From: Desulfamplus sp.
Lineage (GTDB): Bacteria > Desulfobacterota > Desulfobacteria > Desulfobacterales > Desulfobacteraceae
NCBI GenBank assembly: GCA_015232455.1
Contig: JADFZQ010000015.1
Location: 1 to 64,000 of the forward strand
Length of the DNA: 64,000 nt
Reading direction: 5' to 3'
In this document: positions 36,915-45,152 of the stretch, piece by piece
How the letters are laid out: each line of letters opens with the position of its first letter
Position numbering within the stretch: the stretch's first letter is position 1
Position numbers and translations under genes: made by a program
The notes under the pieces: model-generated
Seen by the model: only the letters and a program-made list of their open reading frames with translations
Database searches by the model: none
Told to the model about the DNA's origin: nothing

Positions 36915-38687
36915 TTATTTGTTTTTGTTTTCACACCACTTTATTAATATTTTCTTTAAGGCATCTGGACGCACAGGTTTTGCAATATAGTCGTTCATAC
37001 CGCTTTCAATACACCTCTTATGAAAACCCTCAATAGCATGGGCAGTCATTGCAATAATAGGGATACTCTTTGAGTTGTTAATTATTTTTTCTCCTCCAAC
37101 TCCTAACCCGCTCCTTATTGACTGTGAAGCTGACAAACCGTCCATAACTGGCATCTGAACATCCATAAGAACAATATCAAACTCTTCATCACTTAGCTTT
37201 TCAATAGCAATTTTACCATTTTCAACAGATACAACTGTATGCCCCATTTTTTTGAGCATTATCTCTGCAAGTTTGCGGTTTACAGGGTTATCCTCTGCAA
37301 GAAGTATTTTGGCTGAAAAGTCATTCCTTACAATTTTATTGTTATTGTTTTCTTCAAGACAATTAATCTGTTTATCATTTTTGGAGTTAATATCTAAATC
37401 AATAGATTTAAACTCAGGATTTGAGATAGTAATAGTGAAATAAAAACAACTTCCAACACCAGGTTGACTCGAAAGAGCAATAGAACCACCCATCATCTCT
37501 ACAAGTTGTTTTGATATTGCAAGACCAAGACCCGTTCCACCTATACCTCGCGTCAATGAGTCATCAACCTGAGAAAAAGGTTTAAAGAGTTTATCTTGTT
37601 CTTCTTTAGAGATACCAATTCCAGTATCATGCACTTCAAAACTCAACTTGCATTCGTGAGGATTATCTCTTTTGACCACTTCAACTGTTGTTTTTCCACT
37701 CTTTGTCTTCTCAGTTTGAAGTTCAACCCCGTTACAATCAATATCAAGAGACTCTATTTTGCTATCTTTAACAAGCTCAGCCTTAATTATTATATGTCCG
37801 CTTTTAGTAAATTTTATGGCATTGCCAGCTAAATTTGTCAAAATCTGCCTAAGTCGATGAGGATCGCCTATCCCAAATTCTGGAATATTACTATCTATAT
37901 CAAGTAGTAGAGATAGATTTTTTTCGCGGGCAGAGAACGATAAAAGGTTGCTCACCTTCTCCATCTCTTTTGCTGGAGAGAAACGGACAGGTTGAAGTGT
38001 TAGCTTGCCAGCCTCGATTTTAGAAAGATCAAGAATATCGTTAATCAATTGAAGAAGCATCTCTCCACTGTTTACAATGGTCATTGCATAATCTTTCTGC
38101 TCGCTATTAAGAGTTGAATCTACAAGCAAATCTGCCATTCCTATTATGGCATTCATTGGAGTTCGTATCTCATGGCTCATATTTGCAAGAAACGCTGACT
38201 TTGACCTAGAAGCTGCTTCAGCCTTCATGGCATACTCTTCAACTTTCTTTAGTGCTATAGTCAACTCCTGAGTTTTACTTTTTTGAAGTGCAGCAAGGGC
38301 AAGTAAAAGCTCTTTTATAGTTACAACACCAATAAGCTGATTATCTCCAACAACAACAATATCATCATAGACTTTTTTTTCTTCGCGACCCATTGCATAA
38401 GATGCTGCCTCCTCAAGAGGTGTATCAGGGCTAAGTATCAGAGGTGATGAGTCCATCAATACAGAAATATTTCTTCGGTAATACAGGTCGTATCCAAAAC
38501 GTGTTCCAAGCAAGCTATCTAAATGGTGGCTCATCACAAGTCCAACTACCTTACCAAATTTGATAACAACAATGCTTGAAATAGGAAGCCTATTACATAA
38601 CTTCTTTTTAACATCAGGAATAAGGGTTGAAATATCTGCTGTAAGAGATGGTTTTACAAGATGGGTTATTGTATGGTGATTGGACAT
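36915..38687 (-). CDS. CBS-domain hybrid histidine kinase
   Basis: This 590-residue soluble kinase has no membrane helix. A CBS pair at about residues 10-135 (LPISSIVVIKFGKVVGLVMS and IVVVGDNQLIGVVTIKELLL) may bind a nucleotide. It leads to HisKA (FLANMSHEIRTPMNAIIG), HATPase (NLAGNAIKFT, DTGIGI, GTGLGLAI) and a C-terminal receiver (AEDNPVN, Asp in LMDVQMPVMDG, Lys in IAKPV). The frame can be opened 15 codons earlier by TTG. ATG at 38687 is chosen for its conventional start and GGAAC before it. It is transcribed in the same direction as the DksA-like gene 180 bp upstream and may belong to that operon. Confidence 0.9.
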   Translation of the reverse strand: MSNHHTITHLVKPSLTADISTLIPDVKKKLCNRLPISSIVVIKFGKVVGLVMSHHLDSLLGTRFGYDLYYRRNISVLMDSSPLILSPDTPLEEAASYAMGREEKKVYDDIVVVGDNQLIGVVTIKELLLALAALQKSKTQELTIALKKVEEYAMKAEAASRSKSAFLANMSHEIRTPMNAIIGMADLLVDSTLNSEQKDYAMTIVNSGEMLLQLINDILDLSKIEAGKLTLQPVRFSPAKEMEKVSNLLSFSAREKNLSLLLDIDSNIPEFGIGDPHRLRQILTNLAGNAIKFTKSGHIIIKAELVKDSKIESLDIDCNGVELQTEKTKSGKTTVEVVKRDNPHECKLSFEVHDTGIGISKEEQDKLFKPFSQVDDSLTRGIGGTGLGLAISKQLVEMMGGSIALSSQPGVGSCFYFTITISNPEFKSIDLDINSKNDKQINCLEENNNNKIVRNDFSAKILLAEDNPVNRKLAEIMLKKMGHTVVSVENGKIAIEKLSDEEFDIVLMDVQMPVMDGLSASQSIRSGLGVGGEKIINNSKSIPIIAMTAHAIEGFHKRCIESGMNDYIAKPVRPDALKKILIKWCENKNK

Positions 38688-38867
38688 GAGGTGTTCCACG
38701 TTGATTTCTATTGAGAAGCATGGATTTAGCAACTGACATTTATCGTCAGTTAGGCTTATAAAAACTCCTTCCTGAAAAGTTGCAAAAGATAAATTGTCAA
38801 ACTACAGTCAGGAGTTTTTGAAACAAACGGAAAAAACAAGGTATGTTTATTGTAAGAAGGTGGGATT

Positions 38868-39326
38868 TTATAAGCTAGAGTTATATCCATTAACAGAGCC
38901 GCGTTTCATAGTTCTCTCTTGTTCAAACATTCTCATAGCATCAATAGACATTGTAGTTGTTGGAATAATATTGAGCCTCTTTAGACCAATTGCCTGACCA
39001 GTTATAACACAATAGCCAAAATATCCTTCTTTAATCCGCCTTAAAGCATTTTCACTTAAACGCAATAGATTTGAGTTTCTCTCTACAGCCTTTAGCTCTA
39101 ATCCAATTTCGTGTTCATTATGGCTTTTTTCAATCAATTCAGAACTCTCAGACTTTAAAGTTTTAAGTTTTTGGATGGAGGTCTGGATCTTTTCCTTTAG
39201 CTCTTTTTTCTGCTCCAATAATCTACATTCAAAGTAACGAAGCTGTTGTTCGTTCAGATACTCTTCATCTTCAGACGGAAAATAATCAATAGACTGACAA
39301 TAATCTTCTATTTGGCTAATCTTCAT
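38868..39326 (-). CDS. DksA/TraR-like regulator with a degenerate zinc finger
   Basis: The 152-residue protein has the DksA plan: an acidic N-terminus, a long helical hairpin (about 25-95), then the zinc-finger region GYFGYCVITGQAIGLKRLNI. Only the first of the four zinc cysteines remains (CVIT), and the second pair is gone (TTTMSIDAM). Zinc-free DksA2 proteins, such as the Pseudomonas paralogue made when zinc is scarce, show the same loss. It would bind RNA polymerase through the secondary channel. AAGG lies before the ATG at 39326; an upstream GTG is not preferred. A PHO-box-like operator lies 110-150 bp upstream, suggesting synthesis on phosphate starvation. Confidence 0.8.
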   Translation of the reverse strand: MKISQIEDYCQSIDYFPSEDEEYLNEQQLRYFECRLLEQKKELKEKIQTSIQKLKTLKSESSELIEKSHNEHEIGLELKAVERNSNLLRLSENALRRIKEGYFGYCVITGQAIGLKRLNIIPTTTMSIDAMRMFEQERTMKRGSVNGYNSSL

Positions 39327-39437
39327 AATAATCACCTTCTGTTTGTGTGTTAAGAGAGATAAAAGCCCCCGCTAAAATGGCTGCAACAAAATTATCTGCA
39401 TCATAATAAACGGGTTTGGCTATAATTATATAGTGGC

Positions 39438-39481
39438 ACTATTACAGAAAGAGATTAGGATTTGATTAGGTTTATGTTAAT
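39438..39481 (-). promoter_or_regulatory. PHO-box-like operator of the DksA-like gene
   Basis: Complements of TTAGG, TTAGG and TTAAT at 39455, 39466 and 39477 are spaced by exactly 11 bp on the minus strand. An AATAGT hexamer lies at the -10 position (39443-39438). Confidence 0.65.
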
Positions 39482-39530
39482 ATTTGGTAAGAAAAAAGAA
39501 GATTAACAAAAAACAGATATTGACCACCAA

Positions 39531-40184
39531 TTACGTCTCATGTCTTACAATTTTCCCATTTACAAGGTGTCTTACCTCTTCAGCAATATTTGTCGCATGA
39601 TCTCCGATTCTCTCTAAATGTCTTGCGATAAGGTAACGGTTGACAATCTGCCCTGCATATTCAGGTGAGCTTATAATTGCATCTTTCATGGCATCATAAG
39701 CCTCATTTCTGATTGCATTTACTAACTTATCAGTTGTCTGGACAGATTCTGCTATATCAGAGTCCATCTGAACTAAAGCATCAAGGCTTTTTTTGAGCAT
39801 AAGACCTGCAAGTTCTGCCATTCGAGAGTAGTCAAAATTATACTTTCCTATATTTTTTCCAGAAATACTTTTAACCCTCTGTGCGATGTTGACAGCTTCA
39901 TCTGCAACTCTCTCAAGATCATTGTTTATCTTTATTACAGCTATAAGAAATCTTAAATCAACTGCTACTGGCTGATAAAGAGCTAATATTTTGAGGCACT
40001 CTTCTTCAATATCAACTTCAAGTTCATCAATTTCAACATCAGAATCTATAATAGACTGAGCAATATCTCTATCTCCTTTTTTTACAGCATCTATTGATCT
40101 TCTAAACCGATGTTCTGCCATTGCCCCAAGTGAGAGTATTGATTTTTTTATTTTATTCATCTCTTTGTGTAAATTTGCCGCCAT
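39531..40184 (-). CDS. phoU: phosphate signalling protein PhoU
   Basis: PhoU links the Pst transporter to the PhoR kinase and restrains uptake when phosphate is ample. The 217-residue all-helical protein has two PhoU repeats with the metal-binding signatures DLRFLIAVIKINNDLERVAD and RYLIARHLERIGDHATNIAE. The length is standard. Here it lies at the end of the polyphosphate gene cluster rather than behind pstB, 160 bp after the CHAD gene across a repeat element. Confidence 0.96.
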   Translation of the reverse strand: MAANLHKEMNKIKKSILSLGAMAEHRFRRSIDAVKKGDRDIAQSIIDSDVEIDELEVDIEEECLKILALYQPVAVDLRFLIAVIKINNDLERVADEAVNIAQRVKSISGKNIGKYNFDYSRMAELAGLMLKKSLDALVQMDSDIAESVQTTDKLVNAIRNEAYDAMKDAIISSPEYAGQIVNRYLIARHLERIGDHATNIAEEVRHLVNGKIVRHET

Positions 40185-40242
40185 TTATAAGTCTCCTTAT
40201 ATTTTAGAAAATGGGATTTTTGTAATTAATTATGTTAATAGT

Positions 40243-40341
40243 TATACTCTAAACTGGCATAAATTGAGCTTTTTATATTTAAGTAGGGAGACACGGCGTG
40301 CGTCTCTACAGTTTAGGCGAAACTGAATTTATGACCTTGAA
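40243..40341. repeat. composite palindromic repeat between the CHAD gene and phoU
   Basis: It starts TATACTCTAA and GGCATAAATTGAGCTTTTTA, holds a GTAGGGAGACAC/GCGTCTCTAC palindrome (40283-40309) and ends CTGAATTTATGACCTTGAAC, the complement of the opening module. This is the most complete copy of the family in the window. Confidence 0.8.
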
Positions 40342-40343
40342 CA

Positions 40344-41231
40344 TTATAAATATGTTAGCTGCGTGTTGAGCATGTTAAAACGTTCTATGAAAAGATCATT
40401 AAAATGTTGCTTTCTTACCTTAAAAGAGCTGAGCATATCATTATAAGAAGATTCACTAAAAACAGGTTCAAAACTTTGGTCCTGCAAAATATTATTTATT
40501 AACAAAATTGCAGCCTCTGTGTCATGCCATTGACCTAACGGCTGATGAACAAGTTTAAGGCTATTATTAACAACCTCAAATGATTCAGGTGAGACCATAG
40601 ATGATAGTATCTCTAAAGTATATCTCACCTTTTTACACTGGATTCTTATGTCGTGAAAATCTTTCTCTTCAAGCATCTCTTTGCTCTTTAAAGAGTCTAA
40701 ATTGGTAAACAGATTTTGAATATAATTTTTTGAACACTCTGTTATCTTATCTTCATTATCCTCTTTATTATTAAGTTGTGATTCGTTCTTGTCAGACTTA
40801 GTAAAACCTACAAGAGCTTTTTCTATATTTAACCAATTGTTTTTGAAAATTGAGAGATCAAATTTTTTACAAAGTTTAAAAAAATATCTCTTTGAGATCA
40901 TCTCTTGCTGCTTTAAAATATTAAAATATTCGCTCAAGTTTACATCTAAATCAACTTCTGAAATATACTCTTTTGTCATTGTCTGAAGCACTTGAGCATC
41001 GCGTATTGGGGCAGCAGTTTTAAAAAGATTTTTTATTGGTTTATAAGCTCTTTTGAAATCAAAATAGGGCTTAATACCCTTGATTAGCTCAAGAAAAGCT
41101 CTCATCTTTTTTATTTCAACCCTTAGCTCATGGATAGAGTTCTCATTTGCATTTTCAGACGCACTACTAAAGTGCCTATTAATCGCAGATTCTCTTGCAA
41201 GATAGTAATTTTTAAACTCATCAATAACCAT
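40344..41231 (-). CDS. CHAD-domain polyphosphate-binding protein
   Basis: The 295-residue protein is a single CHAD domain: two four-helix bundles with conserved basic residues (SIHELRVEIKKMRAFLELIK and DFHDIRIQCKKVRYTLEILS). Structures of CHAD proteins show polyphosphate lying in the positive groove between the bundles, and such proteins localise to polyphosphate granules. The gene sits 21 bp behind ppx in a cluster with ppk, which fits that role. Confidence 0.93.
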   Translation of the reverse strand: MVIDEFKNYYLARESAINRHFSSASENANENSIHELRVEIKKMRAFLELIKGIKPYFDFKRAYKPIKNLFKTAAPIRDAQVLQTMTKEYISEVDLDVNLSEYFNILKQQEMISKRYFFKLCKKFDLSIFKNNWLNIEKALVGFTKSDKNESQLNNKEDNEDKITECSKNYIQNLFTNLDSLKSKEMLEEKDFHDIRIQCKKVRYTLEILSSMVSPESFEVVNNSLKLVHQPLGQWHDTEAAILLINNILQDQSFEPVFSESSYNDMLSSFKVRKQHFNDLFIERFNMLNTQLTYL

Positions 41232-41252
41232 TGTTCCTCCGCTCGGTTAGAG

Positions 41253-42146
41253 CTAAAATTCTTGTTTTACATTGTGCTTTTCATAAAGAGTATGGATAAG
41301 TCCATCTGCAAGTCCTATTTGCGGTACATGAATTTTATCAATTTTTGCCCATCTCATAATTTTAAGGAATGTTGAAGCTGCTGGAATTATTACATCAGCT
41401 CTATCAGTATGAAGATTTAATACTCTTATTCGTTCATCATAAGAAAAAGAGTCCAAATAGTTAAATATCTTTTCCACTTTTTTGATTGAAAGATAAGTTT
41501 GATCCTTCTTACCAGCAAATTTATATAACTTATTGATATTTCCACCACTTCCAATAGCTTCTATGGGTCTATTGTGCTTTTTAATCTGCTCTTTTACCCA
41601 GTCCTTCATAGTATCCCACTGACTTTCACTGACCTTCTCTTTAATTATCCTTACGGCTCCAATATTGAACGATTCAGAAACAATAGTTTTATTTTTAGAA
41701 AAAAGGGTCATCTCTGTGCTTCCTCCACCAACGTCAATGTGAAGGTATGATTTTCCAGTTGATGAAAGATTTTGCTCAATATGGTTAGAACAGATAATTT
41801 CAGCCTCTTCTCTTCCGCTTATAACCTGAAGTTCGATTCCTGACTTCTCTTTGATCTCATCTATGATCTCTTGGCTATTTGATGCCTCTCTCATAGCAGC
41901 AGTGGCACACCCCATATAATCTAATGGTTTATAGGCATCTATGATATATTTGAATCCAATCATGGCTGTAATTAGTTTTTCTCTTTTTTCTTCAGAAATA
42001 ACACCATCTGTAAAGGCATCTTCGCCTAATCTTATTGGGATTCTCACAAGAGAATCTTTTGAAAAAAATGGGCGTCCGTTACTTAATACCTGAGCTAAAA
42101 GTAGCCTTACCGCATTAGAACCTATATCTATAGATGCAAATTTCAA
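41253..42146 (-). CDS. ppx: exopolyphosphatase of the Ppx/GppA family
   Basis: The enzyme removes terminal phosphate from polyphosphate or guanosine pentaphosphate. The 297-residue protein contains the actin-like ATPase motifs FASIDIGSNAVRLLLA, YLHIDVGGGSTEMTL and AIGSGGNINKLY. It is the short form lacking the C-terminal HD-like domain of E. coli Ppx (513 residues). It lies between the RMD1-family gene and the CHAD gene on one apparent transcript. Confidence 0.93.
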   Translation of the reverse strand: MKFASIDIGSNAVRLLLAQVLSNGRPFFSKDSLVRIPIRLGEDAFTDGVISEEKREKLITAMIGFKYIIDAYKPLDYMGCATAAMREASNSQEIIDEIKEKSGIELQVISGREEAEIICSNHIEQNLSSTGKSYLHIDVGGGSTEMTLFSKNKTIVSESFNIGAVRIIKEKVSESQWDTMKDWVKEQIKKHNRPIEAIGSGGNINKLYKFAGKKDQTYLSIKKVEKIFNYLDSFSYDERIRVLNLHTDRADVIIPAASTFLKIMRWAKIDKIHVPQIGLADGLIHTLYEKHNVKQEF

Positions 42147-42214
42147 TTTTTTTATCCCCCCTGCTTTATTATTACATATTGCTTTTTAAATTTAATTAAT
42201 AGTTTAAAGATAAC

Positions 42215-43084
42215 CTAATGAATTTTTGAGATAAACATGTTTATAACTTCAATCAAAATTAGGATAATAATGATATATTCTAATCTATTACTTTCACTAT
42301 GCTGATTAATTTCAAGAAACATATAAAGGTTATCTTCAATGTTTTTAAATGTAAATTCAATCTCTTTATGCCTATTTCTAAGCTCAAATGAATCTATAAG
42401 ACCCTTGTTTATCTTATCTATATATTCATCTTCCCATACAATTTCAGGAGCATCGAATATGTAGAGATTTTCAGCGATCCTATTTTTAGTATTGAGCGAT
42501 TTACCAATGAATTTAAGCATATTCTTTTTGCTAATATACAATTTCCCCTTAGTTTCAAGTTCAATACTAAAATTCTTTATAGATGTGAGAAGCTCCTCAG
42601 AGACATCTGTATAGTAATCTAAAGAGACAGAGTGAGCTAAATTCAGCATGGTTATTTTGATTACATTTTCAGTTATTTTAGGAACAAAAAGAGAGTTAAA
42701 TGTAAATACAGTTCCACCATCTTTTTGAGTTATAATTTCATATTTTTCATCAAGTTTTTTATCAAAAAATATAGAACAGTATGTTCTAAGAAAATTGATA
42801 GTTTTACTCATTTCAATTGTTGAAAAGTTCGCAAATACAACAGCACCATAGTTAAATATATATATATATCCGTTATCTCCAACGGCATAGAACAGCTCAG
42901 AACTACTTGAATTTAAGAGCTTCCCAGTAAAATCAGCTTTAAGAACTTTGAGGTTTATAGACTCTGCAATGTAGAAAGCATAAAGTTTTACGCTCTGTCC
43001 ATTTTCTGTATTTGAAAGTTCTATATCTGAATATGTTTGTTCTGACTCTCTCTTTGAATCAATCTTGTTTAAATTGGGCTGCAT
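42215..43084 (-). CDS. RMD1/DUF155-family protein with a C-terminal membrane anchor
   Basis: The 289-residue protein matches the RMD1/YagE (DUF155) pattern. The core includes FYAVGDNGYIYIFNYGAVVF, LYIFDAPEIVWEDEYID and a helical hairpin ending in NRLEYIIIILILIEVINMF, a single C-terminal membrane helix. Fungal relatives are mitochondrial membrane proteins, and the biochemical role is unknown. It lies 25 bp behind ppk and 68 bp before ppx, inside the polyphosphate cluster. The placement points to a link with polyphosphate or phosphate stress that is not part of the textbook pathway. Confidence 0.85.
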   Translation of the reverse strand: MQPNLNKIDSKRESEQTYSDIELSNTENGQSVKLYAFYIAESINLKVLKADFTGKLLNSSSSELFYAVGDNGYIYIFNYGAVVFANFSTIEMSKTINFLRTYCSIFFDKKLDEKYEIITQKDGGTVFTFNSLFVPKITENVIKITMLNLAHSVSLDYYTDVSEELLTSIKNFSIELETKGKLYISKKNMLKFIGKSLNTKNRIAENLYIFDAPEIVWEDEYIDKINKGLIDSFELRNRHKEIEFTFKNIEDNLYMFLEINQHSESNRLEYIIIILILIEVINMFISKIH

Positions 43085-43109
43085 TTAGATAAAATTTATT
43101 ATAACCCCT

Positions 43110-45152
43110 CTATTTTAAATGCCTTTTTTTAAGAAATTCATAGAATTCATCTTGAGCTTTTGTGTCAGCTTTTGAATCTGTTTTTCTTATTTGATTATCT
43201 TGATTTAGATTCAATACTCTTGCTTTTGTATTATCTGAACATTGAATCTCTAAAAATTTATGCAACTCTTTTTTAAGCTCTTTATTGTAAATAGGGCAGG
43301 TAACTTCAACTCTTGAATCCATATTTCTTGTCATCAAATCTGCTGATGAGATAAAATATTTAGGGTTTCCACCATTTCCAAAGACAAAAATACGGGCATG
43401 TTCTAAATACTTATCAACAATGCTGAATGCTTCAATATTTTCACTTAGACCTTTTACACCCGCCTTTATTGAGAACATTCCCCTGACAATCAATATAATT
43501 TTTACCCCAGCTTTGCTTGCATGATATAGATTATCAATTATCTCTGGATCAACTAAGTTATTGAGTTTAAAAGTAATAAATGCCTCTTTACCTTGCTGGC
43601 AATTTTTAATCTCATTCCCTATTAAGCTGATAATCTTATTTCTGGTATGAAATGGAGATACAATAAGGTGTTTAAAACTTGGGGTATTATAGTTTCTCCT
43701 AAAAAATGCAAAGAGGCTGTCAACTTCAGAGGTTAATCTTCTGTCTGTTGTAAATAAAAATAGGTCGCTGTAAATTTTCGATGTATCTTCGTTGAAGTTT
43801 CCAGTACCGATTACCGCATATTTGAAATCTTTTTTAAAGGTAATCAGACACAATTTAGAGTGAACTTTCAAATCTGGAACACCAAATATAACCTTAACTC
43901 CCTCTTCTTGCAGTTTGTCTGCCCAATTGATATTTGCCTCTTCATCAAAACGTGCCTGAAGTTCAAGTATCACTGTAACTTTTTTACCATTTCTCACAGC
44001 ATTTATTAAGGCATTCATAACGCTTGATTTTTTTGCAGCACGATAAAAGGTCATTTTAATTGAGACAACATCTTTTTCAATAGCAGCTTCTCTTAACAAA
44101 TCTATAAGATAATCAAATGATTGATAGCATGTATATATTATGCTCTCCTTTTTTTTGATCGAATCAAATATCTTTTTATTAGGTGCAATATCTTTATGGG
44201 GGAGTTTTGGCGGTCTCTCATACTGTAAATGTTTAATGCCAAAATCAGGAAAGCTCATAAAATCTTTAAAATTATGATACCTTCCACCCGGTATAATGTT
44301 TTCAGCACCTTCTAATTTAAGGTTTTTAACAAATATCTGCAAAAATTTTTCTGGCAGATTTTGATCATAAACAAATCTTACAGGATTTCCCTCTTTACGC
44401 TGTTTTACGCTTTTTAAAATTTTGCTGATATAACTTTCTGAAATATCGCTTTCAATAGCAAGCTCTGCATCTCTGGTTACTTTCACTGCATAAGCATCTA
44501 CTGTGGTAAAGCTAAAGTTGCGAAATATCTCTAAAAGACCAAATCTTATTACATCATCAAGAAGCATGATAAATTTTTTATTGCCTATCTTAGGAAGAAT
44601 AAGAAAACGCGGAAGAGTATTGGTTGGAACTTCAATAATAGCAAATGTAGCTTTAGATACCTTTTGCTGGTTTAACACAACTGCTAAATATAAGGTATGA
44701 TCTTTGAGATCAGGAAACTCCTCAGCCTGATCCATCATAATTGGAAATAGTTTTGGACGCACCTCGTTTTGAAAATAATTTCTAACAAATATTGCCTGCT
44801 CTTGGTTAATCTCAGTCTCATTTACAATAAAAATATCTTCAACTGCAAGTTCGTGTAAAATTGCCTGATAGACAGCTTCAAAACGTTTTTGGAAAATAAG
44901 AACAGAATCTTGAATCTCTTTTAAAACCTCTATTGGGTCAAACATTATAATATCTTTTGCACTTTTCCCAAGTTTTGAGATTCGTTTTAATACAGCAACT
45001 CTTATTCTAAAAAATTCATCTAAATTTGAAGAGAATATCCCAAGAAAGCGGATTCTTTCAATTAAAGGAACTGTCTTATCTTCAGCCTCTTGAAGCACTC
45101 TTTCGTTAAAAGAGAGCCAGCTTATCTCTTTATTGATTAGTTGATGGCTCAT
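43110..45152 (-). CDS. ppk1: polyphosphate kinase 1
   Basis: PPK1 reversibly builds polyphosphate from ATP through a phosphohistidine. The 680-residue protein has all four regions: N domain (NKEISWLSFNERVLQEAEDK), H domain, and C1 and C2. The phosphorylated His is in PDLKVHSKLCLI, and the C2 signature is YFISSADLMTRNMDSRVEV. The start overlaps the end of the sixA gene by 23 bp, implying coupled translation. The length is typical. Confidence 0.96.
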   Translation of the reverse strand: MSHQLINKEISWLSFNERVLQEAEDKTVPLIERIRFLGIFSSNLDEFFRIRVAVLKRISKLGKSAKDIIMFDPIEVLKEIQDSVLIFQKRFEAVYQAILHELAVEDIFIVNETEINQEQAIFVRNYFQNEVRPKLFPIMMDQAEEFPDLKDHTLYLAVVLNQQKVSKATFAIIEVPTNTLPRFLILPKIGNKKFIMLLDDVIRFGLLEIFRNFSFTTVDAYAVKVTRDAELAIESDISESYISKILKSVKQRKEGNPVRFVYDQNLPEKFLQIFVKNLKLEGAENIIPGGRYHNFKDFMSFPDFGIKHLQYERPPKLPHKDIAPNKKIFDSIKKKESIIYTCYQSFDYLIDLLREAAIEKDVVSIKMTFYRAAKKSSVMNALINAVRNGKKVTVILELQARFDEEANINWADKLQEEGVKVIFGVPDLKVHSKLCLITFKKDFKYAVIGTGNFNEDTSKIYSDLFLFTTDRRLTSEVDSLFAFFRRNYNTPSFKHLIVSPFHTRNKIISLIGNEIKNCQQGKEAFITFKLNNLVDPEIIDNLYHASKAGVKIILIVRGMFSIKAGVKGLSENIEAFSIVDKYLEHARIFVFGNGGNPKYFISSADLMTRNMDSRVEVTCPIYNKELKKELHKFLEIQCSDNTKARVLNLNQDNQIRKTDSKADTKAQDEFYEFLKKRHLK

